From Flavobacterium laiguense (GTDB lineage: Bacteria > Bacteroidota > Bacteroidia > Flavobacteriales > Flavobacteriaceae): a stretch of 64,000 bases of DNA. Position 1 is the stretch's first letter; each line of letters starts with the position of its first letter. Shown here piece after piece: positions 60,299 to 64,000 of this stretch. Position numbers and translations under genes: made by a program. The stretch spans positions 111,402 through 175,401 of the forward strand of contig NZ_QCZH01000006.1 in the NCBI RefSeq assembly GCF_003097655.1, read 5' to 3'. The notes under the pieces were generated by a model. The model saw only the letters and a program-made list of their open reading frames with translations, made no database searches and was not told where the DNA came from.

Positions 60299-60306
60299 TA
60301 TTTTTG
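60299..60306 (+). promoter_or_regulatory. -7 box of the DUF6607 gene
   Basis: TATTTTTG matches TAnnTTTG and lies 32 bases before the chosen ATG at 60339. It lies downstream of the long-frame start at 60261, so that longer start cannot be used from this promoter. Confidence 0.55.
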
Positions 60307-60338
60307 ACGAAAATTATTATTCATTAAAAACTAACCTT

Positions 60339-61250
60339 ATGAGAATCAAAGCATTCCTTGTTTCAATTGTATTATTAACAAGTCTAACTGGTAATAGTCA
60401 AGATTTGCAGCAGCAACAAGACATTAATTCCATCAAAGCAATGTGTGGCTGTTATGAAGTGAAGTTCAATTTCACAGAAACTTTTAAATATTCAAAAGAC
60501 AGTATCAATTACAAACCATCAGCAACCAAACACGAAAGTGCACTCGAATGGGTTGAGTTACTAGAAGACCAACCCAACAAAATTGTTTTGCAACATTTAT
60601 TGATTGTTGGAACTGGAGAAAATGACATTGTAAAACACTGGAGACAAGATTGGCTGTATGAAAACACCGATTTGTATTCTTTTTTCAAAGATCAAACTTG
60701 GAAATTCAACAAATTGCCAGCCAAAAATGCAAAAGGTCAATGGACACAAAAAGTATATCAAGTAGATGACAGTCCTAGATACGAAGGAACTGCAAGTTGG
60801 GTTCATGTTGACGGAACAGATTATTGGAAAAATACAACTGATGCTCCCCTACCAAGAAGAGAGCACACCAAAAGAAATGATTATAATGTTCTGAAAAGAA
60901 GAAACATTCAAGAAATAACATCGTTTGGCTGGATTCACGAACAAGACAATGACAAACTGGTAAGAGATGCTGACGGAAAAGATGTCTTATTGGCACAAGA
61001 GAAAGGAATGGACATTTATACCAAAGTAGCCGACAGTAAATGTAAATTGGCTCAAAATTGGTGGAAAAACAATACTGAAGTTTGGAAAAAAGTAAGAAGC
61101 AAATGGGAGAAAGTTTATGCTACTAACAAAGATTTATCATTACAAAATAAAGTAGATAAGAAATCGCTTTTCGCTGTTTTATTTGCTTTAAAACCTACCG
61201 CAACTCAAGCAGAAGTTGATACTATAATTGATGCTTTTGTAATCAAATAA
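60339..61250 (+). CDS. DUF6607-family secreted protein of the heme module
   Basis: I start at the ATG at 60339 (MRIKAFLVSIVLLTSLTGNS), which gives a clean signal peptide. The open frame back to 60261 adds 26 residues that overlap the promoter. The 303-residue protein matches DUF6607: AMCGCYEVKFNFTETF, LEWVELLEDQPNKIVLQHLL, DIVKHWRQDWLYENTDLYSF, RYEGTASWVHVDGTDYW and PLPRREHTKRNDYNVLKRRN. Several Trp, His and Cys residues (MCGCYEV) are available for ligand binding. Function is unknown. Its divergent pairing with the receptor-HmuY operon suggests a part in heme or iron handling. Confidence 0.83.
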   Translation: MRIKAFLVSIVLLTSLTGNSQDLQQQQDINSIKAMCGCYEVKFNFTETFKYSKDSINYKPSATKHESALEWVELLEDQPNKIVLQHLLIVGTGENDIVKHWRQDWLYENTDLYSFFKDQTWKFNKLPAKNAKGQWTQKVYQVDDSPRYEGTASWVHVDGTDYWKNTTDAPLPRREHTKRNDYNVLKRRNIQEITSFGWIHEQDNDKLVRDADGKDVLLAQEKGMDIYTKVADSKCKLAQNWWKNNTEVWKKVRSKWEKVYATNKDLSLQNKVDKKSLFAVLFALKPTATQAEVDTIIDAFVIK

Positions 61251-61265
61251 TTAAGAATTACGCTT

Positions 61266-61610
61266 ATGTGCAATCTAAAAATATTAAACCGTACCTCGAA
61301 TGGAATTCTACTGCATTGCCATCATAGGGATATGTATCAATTGCTGTTTAACAATTTAACCTTTGATTTGAGTAGTGTCGAAATGACGAGTTTCGCCAAT
61401 TATTTGGATCAAATAGACATTGATTATTGGGAAACAGAATATAAATATTCCATTTATGAAAAGAAGATTCCTATTCCAACTTTGCAGTCTAATTTTATTA
61501 TTTTGCTTAACAGAAAAGAACTGGAGGAATTACGGTATTTGGTAGATTGCATCAATGAATACAAAATTCTAAAACCATTTGAAATCAATTATCTGATGGT
61601 TTCAAATTGA
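61266..61610 (+). CDS. Small cytoplasmic protein downstream of DUF6607
   Basis: The 114-residue protein has no signal peptide or membrane helix. It begins MCNLKILNRTSNGILLHCHH, giving a cluster of Cys and His (C2, C18, H17, H19, H20). It continues LLFNNLTFDLSSVEMTSFAN, KIPIPTLQSNFIILLNRKEL and a C-terminal helix. I recall similar small proteins beside HmuY-type heme systems in Flavobacteria, possibly the family labelled DUF6686, but I am not sure. It starts 15 bases after the DUF6607 gene and should be co-transcribed. A metal or heme contact through the Cys/His cluster is speculation. Confidence 0.7.
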   Translation: MCNLKILNRTSNGILLHCHHRDMYQLLFNNLTFDLSSVEMTSFANYLDQIDIDYWETEYKYSIYEKKIPIPTLQSNFIILLNRKELEELRYLVDCINEYKILKPFEINYLMVSN

Positions 61611-61630
61611 TAGAATACTTTAGAAATAGC

Positions 61631-61672
61631 ACAAAAAAAATCCGTCTCGTTTTGAACGAGACGGATTTTTCA
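61631..61672. terminator. Bidirectional terminator between the heme module and argS
   Basis: AAATCCGTCTCG and CGAGACGGATTT form a 12-bp perfect stem with loop TTTTGAA, with A and T runs on both sides, between convergent genes. Confidence 0.92.
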
Positions 61673-61687
61673 TTTTATATACAAAAA

Positions 61688-63466
61688 TTACATTCTCGCA
61701 GGCACATTGATACCCAGCAATTGAAAGGAATCTGCAATAACATCTGCCACTTTTTTGGACAATTGCACTCTGAATATTTTTTTGTCCAAGTCAGTTTCTC
61801 CAAGAATCGAAACGGCTTGGTAAAAAGAATTGTATTCACGCACCAACTCATACGTAAAGTTGGCAATCAAAGCGGGGCTATGATTGTGAGCGGCATTCTG
61901 AATCACTTCTGGAAACAATTTAAGTTGTTTTACTAGTTCTTTTTCTTTTTCATGTAATTCTTCAATTGTTGAAGTAGCAGAAAAATCAAAATTGGCTTTA
62001 CGAATAATCGATTGAATTCTTGCGTATGTATATTGTATAAAAGGCCCCGTATTTCCAGCAAAGTCTACAGATTCTTCCGGATTGAATAAGATTCGCTTTT
62101 TTGGATCTACTTTTAAAATATAATATTTCAAAGCTCCAAGTCCTATTGTAGTGTATAATTTTGATTTTTCATCATCAGAATAAGTATCTAGTTTTCCTAA
62201 ATCTTCTGCAATTTTTTGAGCTGTATCTGTCATTTCTTGCATCAAATCATCGGCATCAACTACAGTTCCCTCACGGCTTTTCATTTTTCCAGAAGGTAAA
62301 TCTACCATTCCGTACGATAAATGAAAAAGATTAGAAGCCCAGTCAAAGCCCAATTTTTTCAGAATTAAAAACAATACTTTGAAGTGATAATCTTGTTCGT
62401 TACCTACTGTGTACACCATTCCGCCTACATCTGGCATGTCTTTTACACGTTGAATCGCAGTTCCAATATCCTGTGTCATGTACACCGCAGTTCCATCCGA
62501 ACGCAATACAATTTTACGATCCAATCCTTCATCGGTCAAATCAATCCAAACCGAACCATCAGGATCTTTTTCGAAAATTCCTTTTTCAAGACCTACCTGA
62601 ACTACATCTTTACCCAATAAGTAGGTGTTGCTTTCATAATAGAAACTATCAAAGTTTACGCCTAGATTTTTATAACTTATTGCAAAACCATCATAAACCC
62701 ATTGGTTCATGGTTTTCCAAAGTGCAATTACTTCTGGTTTTCCATTCTCCCAATCCAAAAGCATTTGTTGTGCTTCCAAAATGATTGGAGCTAGTTTTTT
62801 AGCTTCCTCTTCGGTTTTACCGGCATTCATTAATTCGGCAATTTCTGCTTTGTAGGCTTTATCAAAAGCAACATAATAGTTACCAACCAATTTATCTCCT
62901 TTCAATCCCGTAGAGTCTGGTGTTTCTCCGTTTCCAAATTTTTGCCAAGCCAACATGGATTTACAAATATGGATTCCTCTATCGTTGATGATTTGCGTTT
63001 TGTATACTTTTTTCCCCGAAGCCTTGATAATCTCAGCAACCGAATAGCCTAATAAATTATTACGAACGTGCCCCAAGTGCAACGGCTTGTTGGTGTTTGG
63101 CGAAGAATATTCAACCATTACCGCTTTATCATTTACCGAAGGCGTTACAAATCCAAATTTTTCAACATTCTTGATTTCGTTGAAGAAATTCAAATAATAA
63201 GAATCTGCAATTACTATATTCAAAAATCCTGAAACCACATTAAAACGGGCTACTTCAGGAACATTTTCAACCAGATAATTTCCAATTTTATTTCCTAATT
63301 CAACAGGATTACTTTTTACCAATTTAAGTAATGGAAAAATAACCATCGTAATATCGCCTTCAAACTCTTTTCTAGTGGTTTGAAACTCTATTTTATCAAT
63401 GCTTACTTCAAACAAAGTTTGAATGGCTTTTTCTATAGATGGGGTAAGAATATTGGATAATGACAT
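61688..63466 (-). CDS. argS: Arginyl-tRNA synthetase
   Basis: This class I synthetase charges tRNA-Arg. The 592 residues begin with the ArgS N-terminal (Add-1) domain (about 1-110). The HIGH-type signature follows in VEYSSPNTNKPLHLGHVRNN (HLGH), then the Rossmann core and DLPSGKMKSREGTVVDADDL, where KMKSRE takes the KMSKS place. GNTGPFIQYTYARIQSI follows. The C-terminal anticodon-binding domain ends NVPARM, matching the canonical V-x-RM end, so the gene is complete. Tandem -7 boxes lie upstream. Confidence 0.97.
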   Translation of the reverse strand: MSLSNILTPSIEKAIQTLFEVSIDKIEFQTTRKEFEGDITMVIFPLLKLVKSNPVELGNKIGNYLVENVPEVARFNVVSGFLNIVIADSYYLNFFNEIKNVEKFGFVTPSVNDKAVMVEYSSPNTNKPLHLGHVRNNLLGYSVAEIIKASGKKVYKTQIINDRGIHICKSMLAWQKFGNGETPDSTGLKGDKLVGNYYVAFDKAYKAEIAELMNAGKTEEEAKKLAPIILEAQQMLLDWENGKPEVIALWKTMNQWVYDGFAISYKNLGVNFDSFYYESNTYLLGKDVVQVGLEKGIFEKDPDGSVWIDLTDEGLDRKIVLRSDGTAVYMTQDIGTAIQRVKDMPDVGGMVYTVGNEQDYHFKVLFLILKKLGFDWASNLFHLSYGMVDLPSGKMKSREGTVVDADDLMQEMTDTAQKIAEDLGKLDTYSDDEKSKLYTTIGLGALKYYILKVDPKKRILFNPEESVDFAGNTGPFIQYTYARIQSIIRKANFDFSATSTIEELHEKEKELVKQLKLFPEVIQNAAHNHSPALIANFTYELVREYNSFYQAVSILGETDLDKKIFRVQLSKKVADVIADSFQLLGINVPARM

Positions 63467-63490
63467 GTATACTTGATTTTTTTAAGTGTG

Positions 63491-63498
63491 CAAATATA
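63491..63498 (-). promoter_or_regulatory. -7 box of argS
   Basis: The minus strand reads TATATTTG (TAnnTTTG), 24 bases before the argS start. An identical octamer lies exactly 20 bases further upstream (63511-63518), so either could serve. Confidence 0.5.
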
Positions 63499-64000
63499 AG
63501 GCTTATTCGCCAAATATAGAATGTGAAAAATAGCATTCTCTTTTAGAATGTTTTTTTTATAGATAAAAAAATAGGATTCCATTTTTTTTGCTTCGAGATC
63601 TGTTATAACTGCGTAAAAAATAGGCTCGCAGATCTCGCAGATTTACGCCCATTTTTCTAAAGCGAATGCCCAGAAAGCATTCTGTTTTTTGACTATTTAC
63701 ACCCTTAAAAAAAGTAAAAAAGTCATTTTTAAACAAGTAAAATTCGAAAATGCTTCAAAAAAATTTCAATTCCAAATAGCTAAAAATCAAAGCACCACAA
63801 AATAATTTCAAAAAAGATATTCACTTTTTCATAAAATGCTGTTACAAAACAAGAATAAAACAGTCTTATGGGAAATCATCAATCAAAATCAATCAATCAA
63901 AAAACAAATTATGAAAACTAAAGTAAGCAATTGGAATAAAATAATGTCGTATTTTATTGTTTATGCGTAATAATAGTTGTACATTTATCTCATTATGAGA
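63499..64000. other. Right-end intergenic region without a supported gene
   Basis: About 500 bp of AT-rich DNA. It contains a GCGTAAA...TTTACGC inverted repeat enclosing two CGCAGAT words (63611-63648), an A/T-rich stretch and a tandem ATCAATCAAA tract near 63877-63900. A 19-codon frame at 63911-63970 begins MKTKVSNWNKIM, but it is too short to call. The next real gene probably starts beyond the window. Confidence 0.6.

Noticed and set aside
60261..60338. 26-codon upstream extension of the DUF6607 gene
   Set aside because: It would put the -7 box and the palindrome inside the coding sequence and bury the signal peptide; the ATG at 60339 gives a normal signal peptide.
63911..63970. 19-codon ORF near the right end (MKTKVSNWNKIM...)
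   Set aside because: It is too short and there is no homolog I recognise; it may be a gene remnant but cannot be supported.

Overview
The window is chromosomal DNA from a member of the Bacteroidota, most likely a Flavobacterium or a close relative. It is AT-rich. Likely promoters carry the Bacteroidota -7 box TAnnTTTG rather than a sigma70 TATAAT box, and Shine-Dalgarno sequences are scarce. Several families are typical of the phylum: GLPGLI, DUF5683, DUF6607, DUF2683, HmuY, a SusC-like carboxypeptidase-regulatory N-terminus, and a cysteine-less version of the C4 zinc-ribbon coiled-coil protein. I find 63 protein genes, one of them cut by the left edge (carB). I see no tRNA, rRNA, CRISPR array, prophage or intact insertion sequence.

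Layout. 1-10.8 kb: carB 5' end, rpmH, small membrane and secreted proteins, hisS, a MacB-type permease, prmC, ribD with a HAD phosphatase, and YigZ. 11-23.3 kb: an origin-type block (dnaA, low-MW phosphatase, RsmI-like methylase, aminotransferase, SDR), then parA-parB-DUF5683-dapB-lepB-lepB-wbqC, all on the plus strand. 23.6-30.1 kb: a minus-strand block with an EEP phosphodiesterase, two rhomboids, mutL, ribH and a membrane TPR protein. 30.4-38.1 kb: recF, a rhodanese-thioredoxin lipoprotein, DUF2461, murB, a PaiA/PaiB-like pair, a glycosyltransferase overlapping an ECF sigma factor, and a TonB-like protein. 38.2-43 kb: an M48 protease, then a small secreted two-cysteine protein, a GLPGLI protein and a large outer-membrane barrel. 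43.1-53.8 kb: lipA, gap, a hybrid histidine kinase, a toxin-antitoxin pair upstream of lpxK-pnp, a Nif3-like protein, a zinc-ribbon relative, a hydrolase and rluF. 53.9-63.5 kb: corA, folD, ffh, a heme-uptake module (TonB receptor and HmuY, divergent from DUF6607 and a small protein), and argS.

Most genes are housekeeping. The less ordinary content lies between genes. At least five families of structured or inverted-repeat elements occur only in intergenic DNA. Two of them (A: 6291-6403 and 30212-30324; B: 4810-4911 and 52808-52919) have conserved flanks around long hairpins whose sequence changes completely while pairing is kept, as in a structured RNA or a mobile hairpin element. The best protein-level candidates for undescribed biology are the 39.3-43.0 kb secreted-peptide/GLPGLI/barrel locus, and the heme module with a palindromic, Fur-box-like site between two divergent promoters.
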